Positions 7,669-13,355 of a DNA stretch of 13,355 nucleotides are shown here, piece after piece. The stretch spans positions 1 to 13,355 of the forward strand of contig CANGVU010000009.1 in NCBI GenBank assembly GCA_947457325.1, written 5' to 3'. The DNA comes from Flavobacteriales bacterium. GTDB lineage: Bacteria > Bacteroidota > Bacteroidia > Flavobacteriales_D > Sanyastnellaceae. The notes under the pieces are model-generated. The model was not told the DNA's origin and did no database searches. It saw only the letters and a list, made by a program, of their open reading frames with translations. Each line of letters begins with the position of its first letter. The first letter of the stretch is position 1. The position numbers were made by a program, and so were the translations under genes.

Positions 7669-8190
7669 GTGAAAAAGCATAACGCAAAAGGTCTTGATTT
7701 TAACATCGACAAACTCACTAATTCGATTGAAAACGCGTGGTCCGGGGATAGTTTTTCCACTGAAGTATCATTAATCACTAAACTCGATTTAAAGATTGTC
7801 TCTAAAAATAATGGCTGGTTATTCAATTGGACAAGTGAATTCAAAAACCCGCAATGTGACGTTTATAAATTGACGATAACAAATAACCCAACCATTATTC
7901 AAGGGCTTGTTAGTTTGGAAGTAAAGACCGATCATGTCTACATGCATCTTATTGAGAGTGCTCCATTCAATCTAGGGAAGGAAAAAATATATTTAGGCGT
8001 ACCTGGAAACTTGGTTGCGTTTGCATGCAAATTATCATTCCAAAGAGGCGGAGAGGGTTACGTATCTTTTCTTTCAAAAACGAAACTCATTGAACATTAC
8101 GAAAGATCTTTGGGAGCCATTCATGTTGGGGGAGGTAAAATGGTTATTACAACACAAGAAGCATTGAAATTAACGAATAAGTATTTTTAA
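7669..8190 (+). CDS. Unrecognised 173-aa protein, first gene of a two-gene cassette (possible GNAT-like fold)
   Basis: The start is a GTG at 7669; no in-frame ATG lies near it, and the dyad and promoter sit immediately upstream. The N-terminal 60 residues are weakly featured. The C-terminal half has the look of a conserved catalytic or binding domain: GLVSLEVKTDHVYMHLIESA (residues 79-98), a P99-FNLGKEKIY loop, VPGNLVAFACKLSF (111-124), GYVSFLSKT (130-138), and LIEHYERSLGA (140-150). This beta strand-loop-helix order, with a final HYERSLGA helix, resembles GNAT N-acetyltransferases, but the classical acetyl-CoA loop Q/RxxGxG/A is not clear, so that remains inference. A 55-residue partner begins 11 bp downstream. 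GNAT toxins do occur in two-gene TA systems, though with the antitoxin usually first. No named family is assigned. Confidence 0.72.
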   Translation: MKKHNAKGLDFNIDKLTNSIENAWSGDSFSTEVSLITKLDLKIVSKNNGWLFNWTSEFKNPQCDVYKLTITNNPTIIQGLVSLEVKTDHVYMHLIESAPFNLGKEKIYLGVPGNLVAFACKLSFQRGGEGYVSFLSKTKLIEHYERSLGAIHVGGGKMVITTQEALKLTNKYF

Positions 8191-8201
8191 AACGAAACAA
8201 C

Positions 8202-8369
8202 ATGGGAATAATCAAAGAACCTTTGAACGTTGACTTCTTCGTAGATTCAAGGTCTTTAACTCCATCAGAGGAAAAGGCTATTAGTGATTTTATTAAAGCC
8301 GATAAAGCCAAACGAAAAGTTAAAAGCAAAAAAGCAAAAAAGACATCAATTAAAAAAGAAGCAGTTTAA
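8202..8369 (+). CDS. Small 55-aa basic protein, partner of the 173-aa gene
   Basis: This ATG frame starts 11 bp after the stop of the 173-aa gene and follows an A-rich leader (AAAACGAAACAAC). The first half, IIKEPLNVDFFVDSRSLTPS followed by EEKAISDFIK, looks structured, with a short strand-like segment and a helix. The last 20 residues are almost all lysine, alanine, serine and threonine (KAKRKVKSKKAKK). Such a tail could bind nucleic acid or be a flexible arm that wraps a partner protein. Size, charge and position suit an antitoxin or accessory subunit, but nothing identifies it. It is easily missed by gene callers because of its length. Confidence 0.65.
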   Translation: MGIIKEPLNVDFFVDSRSLTPSEEKAISDFIKADKAKRKVKSKKAKKTSIKKEAV

Positions 8370-8411
8370 GCATCTATTTTATTTCCCTATTTTTTTTTAG
8401 CATGTACTGAA

Positions 8412-8453
8412 ACGCTGCGCGCAAGGCTTTCCACTCTGCTATCTGGGGTATTG
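8412..8453 (+). repeat. Decayed copy of the structured repeat (3' half)
   Basis: The segment keeps GCTGCGC, GGCTTTCCACT and GCTATCTGGGGTATTG in the same order and orientation as 9739-9815. The 5' half is lost, four bases are missing from the core and two are inserted. It ends 123 bp before the Fic start codon, a spacing much like that of the two full copies. A T-rich run (about 8380-8400) precedes it. Confidence 0.7.
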
Positions 8454-8496
8454 TCTCACATCCCATTTCAAAAAGTCATTTCGAATACAAATTCAG

Positions 8497-8573
8497 ATAT
8501 TTGCGGATAAATACGAATATTTCATTGAAATGAAACCCATCCATTTCGTATATTTACGCATAAATACGGATAT
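8497..8573 (+). promoter_or_regulatory. Two 24-bp direct repeats, probable Fic-gene operators
   Basis: Positions 8497-8520 and 8550-8573 share 21 of 24 bases, 53 bp apart. Each holds a TATTT-N6-AAATA dyad followed by TACG[A/G]ATAT. The second copy ends 3 bp before the Fic ATG and contains TATATTTA (8549-8556), one base off a TANNTTTG box, so occupancy would block transcription. The Fic protein encoded just downstream carries a C-terminal winged helix, so it may be its own repressor (inference). Confidence 0.65.
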
Positions 8574-8576
8574 ACC

Positions 8577-9617
8577 ATGGGATTAAACATACACACTTTT
8601 TCTCTTGATTTGGACATGAAGCTCATGACTGAATTGAGTAAAATTGACCGATTCGATGCGTCTTGGGCGACAATTGAAAAGCGTGAGGGACACTCATTGA
8701 AGCAGCTAAAATCAATTGCCACCGTTCGAAGTGTCGGAGCCTCCACAAGAATAGAGGGTTCCACAATGACAGATGATGAAGTGGCTGTGCTCATTGAAAA
8801 AATTTCCATTTCAAAACTACAGGAAAGAGATCAGCAAGAAGTAATGGGTTATTTCGAAGCATTAGACACGATATCTGAAAACCATGATTCCATTGGCATT
8901 TCTGAAAGCCAATTAAAAAATCTCCATAAAATCCTCATGCAATACTGTGAAAAAGATGCTTGGCATCGAGGAGACTATAAGCAGGTGAGCAACGCCGTTG
9001 AAGCCAATTTGATAGATGGAACCAAACAAATTGTATTCAGAACTGCAGAGCCGGGATTTGCAACGCAAGACGCCATGATGCAATTGTTTGATTGGTATCA
9101 TTCTGATAAAGACACCATCCCATTGATTAAGGTAGCCTTGTTTGTTTACGAATTTTTAAGCATCCATCCTTTTCAGGATGGTAATGGAAGATTAAGTAGA
9201 TTGCTTGGTAGTTTATTGCTTTTGAAAACAGGTTATTCCTGGATACAATACGTTAGTTTCGAACATGAGATTGAAAGTAGAAAGTCTGAGTACTACAAAG
9301 TACTCATGCAAACTCAACAAACGAGGCCTGGCGAAAATGTCACAGCATGGCTCTCTTTCTTCATCAGTTGTTTATCGAACATTCAAGAGCAGTTATTGAT
9401 TAAGCTGGAAGAAAATAGTCTGCACCAACACATCTCAACTCGAGAAAAAAGAATCTCTTTCTTTATTCAAAATCATGGTGGATGTGGCTCAAGCGAGATC
9501 GCCAATAAACTCGATATGGCATTGCCAACGGTAAAAAAATCACTTCAAGAATTGGTTGCCAAAGGCATAATTACCAAAGAGGGCCAAGGAAAAGCTACTG
9601 TGTACTTTACACTTTGA
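8577..9617 (+). CDS. Class II Fic protein (AMP-transferase) with C-terminal winged-helix domain
   Basis: This 346-residue protein has the complete Fic active-site motif HPFQDGNGRLSR at 197-208 (H197 catalytic, D201 metal-binding, R205 and R208 phosphate-binding). An N-terminal Fic_N helical region carries the autoinhibitory motif S56-TRI-E60-G61, matching [S/T]xxxE[G/N], so the protein is class II (inhibition in cis). Residues about 285-346 form a winged-helix domain (REKRISFFIQ...SSEIANKLDMALPTVKKSLQELVAKGII, then a wing with VYFTL). Fic enzymes normally transfer AMP from ATP to a target hydroxyl; the target is unknown. Toxin, self-restraint and a DNA-binding domain are thus combined in one chain. 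The ATG at 8577 fits: the operator repeats end 3 bp before it. It stands alone, with a decayed structured repeat 123 bp upstream. Confidence 0.92.
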   Translation: MGLNIHTFSLDLDMKLMTELSKIDRFDASWATIEKREGHSLKQLKSIATVRSVGASTRIEGSTMTDDEVAVLIEKISISKLQERDQQEVMGYFEALDTISENHDSIGISESQLKNLHKILMQYCEKDAWHRGDYKQVSNAVEANLIDGTKQIVFRTAEPGFATQDAMMQLFDWYHSDKDTIPLIKVALFVYEFLSIHPFQDGNGRLSRLLGSLLLLKTGYSWIQYVSFEHEIESRKSEYYKVLMQTQQTRPGENVTAWLSFFISCLSNIQEQLLIKLEENSLHQHISTREKRISFFIQNHGGCGSSEIANKLDMALPTVKKSLQELVAKGIITKEGQGKATVYFTL

Positions 9618-9650
9618 TCCTATTTCATGGCCACAACGTTATGTCTTTAA

Positions 9651-9673
9651 AAACAGCGTGATCAATGCTGTTT
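9651..9673 (+). terminator. Weak hairpin after the Fic gene
   Basis: AAACAGC (9651-9657) pairs perfectly with GCTGTTT (9667-9673) across a 9-base loop, 33 bp after the Fic stop. The T tract after it is only three bases, so it may be a weak terminator or simply a dyad. Confidence 0.35.
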
Positions 9674-9738
9674 AACGCTCTTACTCTTCCAAACTCTTAT
9701 TCATTCTCATTCCCATTTTCTTTCTCATTCTGTTTCGG

Positions 9739-9815
9739 ACCTATTCCGGCTATCCGTTCCAAGTCCTCGGGTGCTGCGCACCCTGCGGGCTTTCCACTGC
9801 TATCCGGGGTATTGA
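9739..9815 (+). repeat. 77-bp structured repeat, copy 2
   Basis: This is 73 of 77 identical to 4281-4357 and ungapped. Here the core is a cleaner palindrome (GGGTGC-TGC-GCACCC), supported by AAGTCC pairing with GGGCTT outside it. The four differences between copies include one in the loop arm, where GCGCACCC here replaces GCTCACCC. It is preceded by a pyrimidine-rich run (about 9680-9735) as in copy 1, and ends 133 bp before the ATPase start. Confidence 0.85.
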
Positions 9816-9857
9816 AATCCCTACATCCAAACCGACTTGCACAATACTTATCTCCGG

Positions 9858-9881
9858 AAAAGTGTGAAATTTCACACTTTT
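9858..9881. promoter_or_regulatory. Perfect 24-bp palindrome before the ATPase gene
   Basis: The half-site AAAAGTGTGAAA (9858-9869) is followed by its exact reverse complement up to 9881. It lies 67 bp before the ATPase ATG. Between them are two TGACTAC words 31 bp apart (9902-9908 and 9933-9939), each leading into a run of Ts, and a TACTTTTA box (9937-9944) close to the start codon. With no loop and no long T tract it looks more like a dimeric-protein operator than a terminator. Confidence 0.6.
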
Positions 9882-9948
9882 AAGGACTTAAAAATGTTGC
9901 TTGACTACACTTTTCAAGAGATAAGAATAAAATGACTACTTTTACAGC

Positions 9949-11241
9949 ATGAAAAGAGCGGCTTATCAAAACTTATTGGACTGGAAAAAAAATCCCACCC
10001 GACATCCTTTGATCATCCAAGGTGCGCGGCAAGTTGGGAAGACTTTTCTCATGAAGCAATTCGGACAAGAAGAGTTTGAAAATGTCGCTTATTTCAATTT
10101 CGAATCTCAACCACTGCTATGCAATTTGTTCGCAAATGAACTCACCCCAAGTAAAATTTTGCAAGGATTGGAACTTTTGTCTAACCAAACCATTGATCCC
10201 AAAAACACGCTGATCATTTTTGATGAGATTCAGGCCTGTAAGAACGCCATCACCTCCCTTAAATATTTCGATGAGGATGACACCTCCTATTACATTGTTG
10301 CTGCTGGTTCATTGTTGGGTGTGGCGATACATCAGGGAGTGTCCTTTCCGGTGGGCAAGGTGAGTTTTTTGAATTTATACCCCTTCAGTTTTTTGGAGTT
10401 TCTATCCGCTACAAGACATCAAAAATGGGTGGAGGTCATCCAAGAACAGCAACATGAAATCATGTCCACCCTGGCGCCACAATTGGAGGCGATGTTGAAG
10501 GACTACATGGTCATTGGGGGCATGCCTGCGGTGGTCATGCAATTTGCGGATACCGGACAATACGCCCTATGCCGAAGCATGCAACAAGAAATACTGCAAG
10601 CCTACGAAAATGACTTTTCGAAACATGCTTCTATACAAGAGTTGCCCCGCATTCGACAAGTATGGAAATCCATTGTATCACAATTGGCCAAGGAGAATTC
10701 CAAGTTCATTTACAGTGCACTCCGCAAAGGCGCGCGCGCCAAGGAGTTTGAGAAGGCGATTGGTTGGTTGCAGGATGCAGGATTGATACAAAAAGCAGTA
10801 CGAGTAAAGAAACCAGGTTACCCGTTGGACGCCTATGCCGATTGGGAAGACTTTAAGATCTATTTGAACGATGTTGGATTGTTGTGTGCGATGTCCCAGC
10901 TCCCCACCGACATCGTATTAAAAGACCACCAATTGTTTACCGAGTTCAAGGGAATTCTGACAGAGCAATATGTATTGCAGCAATTGATCACCATGGGACA
11001 CAAAGGCTACTATTGGCATCCTGAGAACGCCACTGCCGAGGTCGATTTCCTCATCATGCGCAACCGAGAGATAGTCCCCATCGAAGTAAAAGCCACACAG
11101 AACGTACGCTCCAAGAGTCTCTCCATCTACCACCAACAACACCCCGACACCCCGGCCATTCGCCTGTCCCTCCAAGGGTATAAAGAACAAACTTGGATGA
11201 CCAATATCCCGTTGTATGGTTTTGTTGGAGGGATTGGGTAA
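9949..11241 (+). CDS. AAA_14/DUF4143 family ATPase with nuclease-like C-terminal domain
   Basis: This 430-residue protein is of standard family length. The N-terminal P-loop domain has Walker A GARQVGKT (residues 25-32), Walker B TLIIFDEIQ (87-95) and a sensor-like YYIVAAGSLLG (114-124), followed by the family LYPFSFLEFL segment (143-152). The middle (about 180-330) is helical and includes GGMPAVV (190-196). The C-terminal DUF4143 part has the PD-(D/E)xK-like order E339, VDFLI with D366, and E379-V-K381, so a nuclease fold is likely although activity is unproved. Members are widespread in mobile and TA-rich regions, but their role is unknown. The ATG at 9949 follows a short leader with a TACTTTTA box 4 bp upstream. 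It is a single gene; the 24-bp palindrome and a structured repeat lie upstream, and mobile mystery A starts 160 bp downstream. Confidence 0.9.
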   Translation: MKRAAYQNLLDWKKNPTRHPLIIQGARQVGKTFLMKQFGQEEFENVAYFNFESQPLLCNLFANELTPSKILQGLELLSNQTIDPKNTLIIFDEIQACKNAITSLKYFDEDDTSYYIVAAGSLLGVAIHQGVSFPVGKVSFLNLYPFSFLEFLSATRHQKWVEVIQEQQHEIMSTLAPQLEAMLKDYMVIGGMPAVVMQFADTGQYALCRSMQQEILQAYENDFSKHASIQELPRIRQVWKSIVSQLAKENSKFIYSALRKGARAKEFEKAIGWLQDAGLIQKAVRVKKPGYPLDAYADWEDFKIYLNDVGLLCAMSQLPTDIVLKDHQLFTEFKGILTEQYVLQQLITMGHKGYYWHPENATAEVDFLIMRNREIVPIEVKATQNVRSKSLSIYHQQHPDTPAIRLSLQGYKEQTWMTNIPLYGFVGGIG

Positions 11242-11335
11242 ATATGACACCATGAATACCAAGATCAAATCCAAAAACCCAAACTACCCTCTCTCCAAAA
11301 TTCATACTCCCCGAACAAAAAAGTAAGAACATTCC

Positions 11336-11397
11336 ATTACTTTTAATGACATAAAGTCAAATGATTGTATTACTTTTATTCAATCAAAGTCAAATCA
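11336..11397 (+). promoter_or_regulatory. Tandem operator-like repeats before mobile mystery protein A
   Basis: Two 29-bp direct repeats (11336-11364 and 11369-11397) match at 23 positions with a 33-bp period, close to three helical turns. Each contains ACTTT-N9-AAAGT, an inverted repeat followed by CAAAT. The second copy ends 4 bp before the ATG at 11402. This suits binding by the XRE-type regulator encoded directly downstream. Confidence 0.65.
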
Positions 11398-11401
11398 TAA
11401 C

Positions 11402-11866
11402 ATGACCAAAAACCGCAAGCACCTGCACCTGAAACAACTCGATCAAAAGTTGTCCGCCTTTGAAATCGCCCGCCAATCAGCGCGTCCAGGGATTGGATGG
11501 GTGCGCACCATCAGACAATCGTTGGGAATGTCGCTCGAACAATTGGGCACAAAATTAGGCGTGAGCAAACAAAGCGTGCAGCATCTAGAAAAACGTGAAG
11601 CAACGGGATCCATTACCCTGAACGCTTTGCATCAAGCTGCTGAAGCCTTGGACATGGAACTGGTGTACGGATTTGTACCCAAAGGGGGAAGTGTCCTGCA
11701 ACTCGTTGAAGAAAAGGCCCGAAAGATGGCCACTGACATTGTCATGCGCACTTCGCACAACATGCGCTTGGAAGACCAAGCGGTTTCCTATCAACGCTTG
11801 GAGGAGGCGATCACAGAACGAACCAAAGAGATCATGCAAGAACTCCCCAAATCATTATGGGACTAA
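11402..11866 (+). CDS. Mobile mystery protein A (XRE-type helix-turn-helix regulator)
   Basis: This 154-residue protein has a helix-turn-helix at about residues 33-67 (WVRTIRQSLGMSLEQLGTKL, then GVSKQSVQHLEKRE). It continues with TLNALHQAAEALDMELVYGFVP (72-93) and a long C-terminal helix rich in E, R and Q. This layout matches mobile mystery protein A (TIGR02612), always found upstream of a Fic-domain partner, mobile mystery protein B. The family description itself suggests an addiction module. Its stop overlaps the next gene's start by 10 bp, so the pair is translationally coupled. The tandem ACTTT-N9-AAAGT repeats immediately upstream make autoregulation likely. No [S/T]xxxE[G/N] Fic-inhibitory motif was found in it, so any neutralisation of the partner would use another contact. 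Confidence 0.9.
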   Translation: MTKNRKHLHLKQLDQKLSAFEIARQSARPGIGWVRTIRQSLGMSLEQLGTKLGVSKQSVQHLEKREATGSITLNALHQAAEALDMELVYGFVPKGGSVLQLVEEKARKMATDIVMRTSHNMRLEDQAVSYQRLEEAITERTKEIMQELPKSLWD

Positions 11867-12459
11867 GACTGCTATACCAACCCGGGCAGACACCCTTGGA
11901 TGAGGAAGAATGCGAAGGGTTAAAAATCAAAACCATCACCACACAGCGCGAACTCAATGAGTTTGAACAACACAATCTTGAGCATGCCCTGATTTGGCTT
12001 AAAAGACAACGACTCACACCAGAAAAAATATTGACAGAGTCGTTCATTTTACAATTGCATTTGAAGATGTACGGAGAAGTCTGGAAATGGGCTGGCAAGT
12101 ACCGCAATAGCGAGAAGAATCTGGGCATACCCCATCATTTGATCCCGATTGAACTGCGCAAGTTGTTGGACGATTTCCGTTACTGGATGACGCACCACAC
12201 CTTCACCCCAGACGAAATGGCCCTGCGTTTCAAGCATCGCTTGGTGAGCATCCATTGCTTTTCGAACGGCAATGGCCGGCACAGTCGGTTGATGGCAGAC
12301 ATCATCATAGAGCGCATTTTTGGACTGCCGTCATTCACTTGGGGACATTCGCATTCCCACCTATCCGCGGACAACACCGCCAGAACACAGTATCTGCAGG
12401 CCCTAAAACGCGCCGATCAACTTGATTACACCGCGCTGCTGGCCTTTGCGCGGAGTTGA
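11857..12459 (+). CDS. Mobile mystery protein B (Fic/Doc family)
   Basis: The ATG at 11857 lies inside the end of the upstream regulator gene and gives 200 residues, normal for TIGR02613. A Fic N-terminal pattern appears as LKMYGEVWKWAGKYR (69-83). The active-site loop is H133-CFSNGNGRHS-R144. The usual HPFx[D/E]GNGRxxR reads here with C134 in place of proline and N137 in place of the acidic metal ligand. The Asn is, to my recollection, common in this subfamily; the Cys is less so. A terminal ADNTARTQYLQALKRAD helix (171-187) is typical. Canonical Fic proteins AMPylate or phosphorylate targets; with Asn at the metal site the reaction may differ or be weak. It is probably the effector of a two-gene module with the XRE regulator. 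Confidence 0.9.
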   Translation: MGLRLLYQPGQTPLDEEECEGLKIKTITTQRELNEFEQHNLEHALIWLKRQRLTPEKILTESFILQLHLKMYGEVWKWAGKYRNSEKNLGIPHHLIPIELRKLLDDFRYWMTHHTFTPDEMALRFKHRLVSIHCFSNGNGRHSRLMADIIIERIFGLPSFTWGHSHSHLSADNTARTQYLQALKRADQLDYTALLAFARS

Positions 12460-12708
12460 GGAGGGGTGAATAATCAATGAGGGTTGTCAACTTACATAGT
12501 CATCGACGATCAGTGTATTGAAAACTTTGAAAGTGGCTAAGCCGCATCCGATGGGCCACAATATGCTATGCACCTCAAGAATGAAAAGCAGATTGGCGTG
12601 TTGGGGAGTACTTAAAGAGGGAAAAAGAATACCAAATGATATACACGATTTATCTGATTTTTCAACAATGAAAAATCGTTCAAAAACATAATGTAATTTG
12701 CATGCAGT
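12460..12708 (+). other. Gap holding a possible gene remnant and a hairpin before the methyltransferase
   Basis: A plus-strand reading at about 12496-12615 (IVIDDQCIENFESG, stop, AASDGPQYAMHLKNEKQIGV) looks protein-like but is broken by a stop and has no start; it may be a decayed gene fragment. At 12656-12677, GATTTTTCA and TGAAAAATC form a perfect 9-bp inverted repeat with an ACAA loop. It sits 31 bp before the methyltransferase ATG and could be an operator or an mRNA hairpin. A TAATTTG box (12694-12700), one base short of TANNTTTG, lies between them. Confidence 0.45.
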
Positions 12709-13355
12709 ATGAAGGAATTGAAGGTAATAGAACTTTTCGCTGGTGTGGGCGGATTCAGATTAGGTCTTGAAGGGTGGAAAGGAAAATCTGCATCCAGTGG
12801 ATACACAAAGAAATTAGATTCCAATTTCAAAGTCGTTTGGAGCAATCAATGGGAACCATCAACCAAATCACAACATGCCTCTGATGTTTATGTTTCTAGA
12901 TGGGGTGCAGAACATCACTCCAATGCTGATATTTCTACAGTGCAAATCAGTGAAATCCCAGATCACGATGTACTTGTCGGCGGTTTCCCTTGTCAAGACT
13001 ATTCCGTGGCCAATTCTCTAAAGCGAAGTGGCGGACTTGAAGGAAAGAAAGGTGTATTATGGTGGGAAATCATGCGGATTATCAAAGAAAAAGGTAAAAA
13101 AGCTCCGAAATATTTGATACTTGAAAATGTAGACAGACTCTTAAAATCACCTGCCAAACAAAGGGGACGCGATTTTGCCATCATGCTTTCATCATTAGCA
13201 AATGAGGGATATGTAGTTGAATGGCGAGTAATTAACGCAGCTGATTATGGAATGCCTCAGAAAAGAAAAAGAACTTTCATTTTGGCATATAAATCAAATA
13301 CGAACTTAGGGAAGATCCTAAAATCGACGGAAGACCACATTTGTAAAAATGGAGT
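12709..13355 (+). CDS. DNA cytosine-5 methyltransferase, 3' end beyond the window
   Basis: The frame opens at the ATG at 12709, just after an in-frame TAA at 12694-12696, and stays open for 215 codons to the window edge. It carries the ordered C5-methyltransferase motifs: I, ELFAGVGGFRLGLE (residues 8-21, S-adenosylmethionine binding); IV, GGFPCQDYS (91-99, catalytic C95); VI, LENVDRL (138-144, with E139); and VIII, QKRKR in ADYGMPQKRKRTFI (178-191). The insertion with WSNQWEPSTKSQHASDVYV (44-62) belongs to a distinct subgroup of type II restriction-modification methyltransferases. The target-recognition domain and motifs IX-X are off the window, so the methylated site cannot be inferred. A cognate endonuclease gene would be expected further downstream, unless this is a solitary enzyme. 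Confidence 0.93.
   Translation, partial: MKELKVIELFAGVGGFRLGLEGWKGKSASSGYTKKLDSNFKVVWSNQWEPSTKSQHASDVYVSRWGAEHHSNADISTVQISEIPDHDVLVGGFPCQDYSVANSLKRSGGLEGKKGVLWWEIMRIIKEKGKKAPKYLILENVDRLLKSPAKQRGRDFAIMLSSLANEGYVVEWRVINAADYGMPQKRKRTFILAYKSNTNLGKILKSTEDHICKNG

Noticed and set aside
4281..9815. Integron-style attC site or CRISPR repeat as identity of the 77-bp element
   Set aside because: Only three scattered copies with kilobases between them exclude a CRISPR array. The element lacks the GTT...AAC simple-site signature of attC, and no integrase is present.
9665..9883. 72-codon open frame after the Fic gene
   Set aside because: It is the translation of a pyrimidine-rich tract plus the repeat and ends in the palindrome. 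There is no protein-like composition outside the repeat.
10918..11332. Antisense open frames across the end of the ATPase gene
   Set aside because: They overlap a well-supported coding sequence on the other strand and show no domain or start signal.

Overview
The window looks like a piece of a Bacteroidota chromosome, most likely from the Flavobacteriales side. The evidence is a large secreted protein with a choice-of-anchor L domain and a type IX secretion (T9SS) C-terminal signal, a DUF6132 small membrane protein, a DUF2461 protein, A-rich leaders with little Shine-Dalgarno signal, and promoter-like TANNTTTG boxes. Base composition is moderately AT-rich. No rRNA, tRNA, CRISPR array, transposase or integrase was seen.

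The left part (1-4011) looks like ordinary chromosome. It holds the 3' end of a GT87/DUF2029 membrane glycosyltransferase gene, a 68-residue DUF6132 membrane protein, a strong hairpin terminator, and a convergent 833-residue surface or secreted protein. From about 4.28 kb to the right edge the window reads as an accessory island of small self-contained modules. In order these are: an AbiEi/AbiEii type IV toxin-antitoxin pair; an unknown minus-strand gene and a DUF2461 gene (less clearly accessory); an unrecognised two-gene cassette (173 aa + 55 aa); a class II Fic protein with its own winged-helix domain; an AAA_14/DUF4143 ATPase; the mobile mystery protein A/B pair (XRE regulator + Fic protein); and the start of a DNA cytosine-5 methyltransferase that runs off the right edge and probably belongs to a restriction-modification system.

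Two patterns tie the island together. First, a 77-bp structured repeat occurs twice with 73 of 77 identical bases (4281-4357, 9739-9815), and a decayed third copy lies at 8412-8453. All three are in the same orientation and end 101-133 bp before the start codon of a module gene (AbiEi, Fic, ATPase). Second, nearly every module has a dyad or tandem operator-like sequence just before its first start codon: two inverted repeats before AbiEi, a dyad over a possible promoter before the 173-aa gene, two 24-bp direct repeats before Fic, a perfect 24-bp palindrome before the ATPase, two 29-bp direct repeats before mobile mystery A, and a 9-bp hairpin before the methyltransferase. This fits a set of autoregulated addiction or defence cassettes gathered at one chromosomal site. 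The repeat may be a remnant or agent of that gathering, but this is inference. All calls are from reading the sequence; no database search was run.
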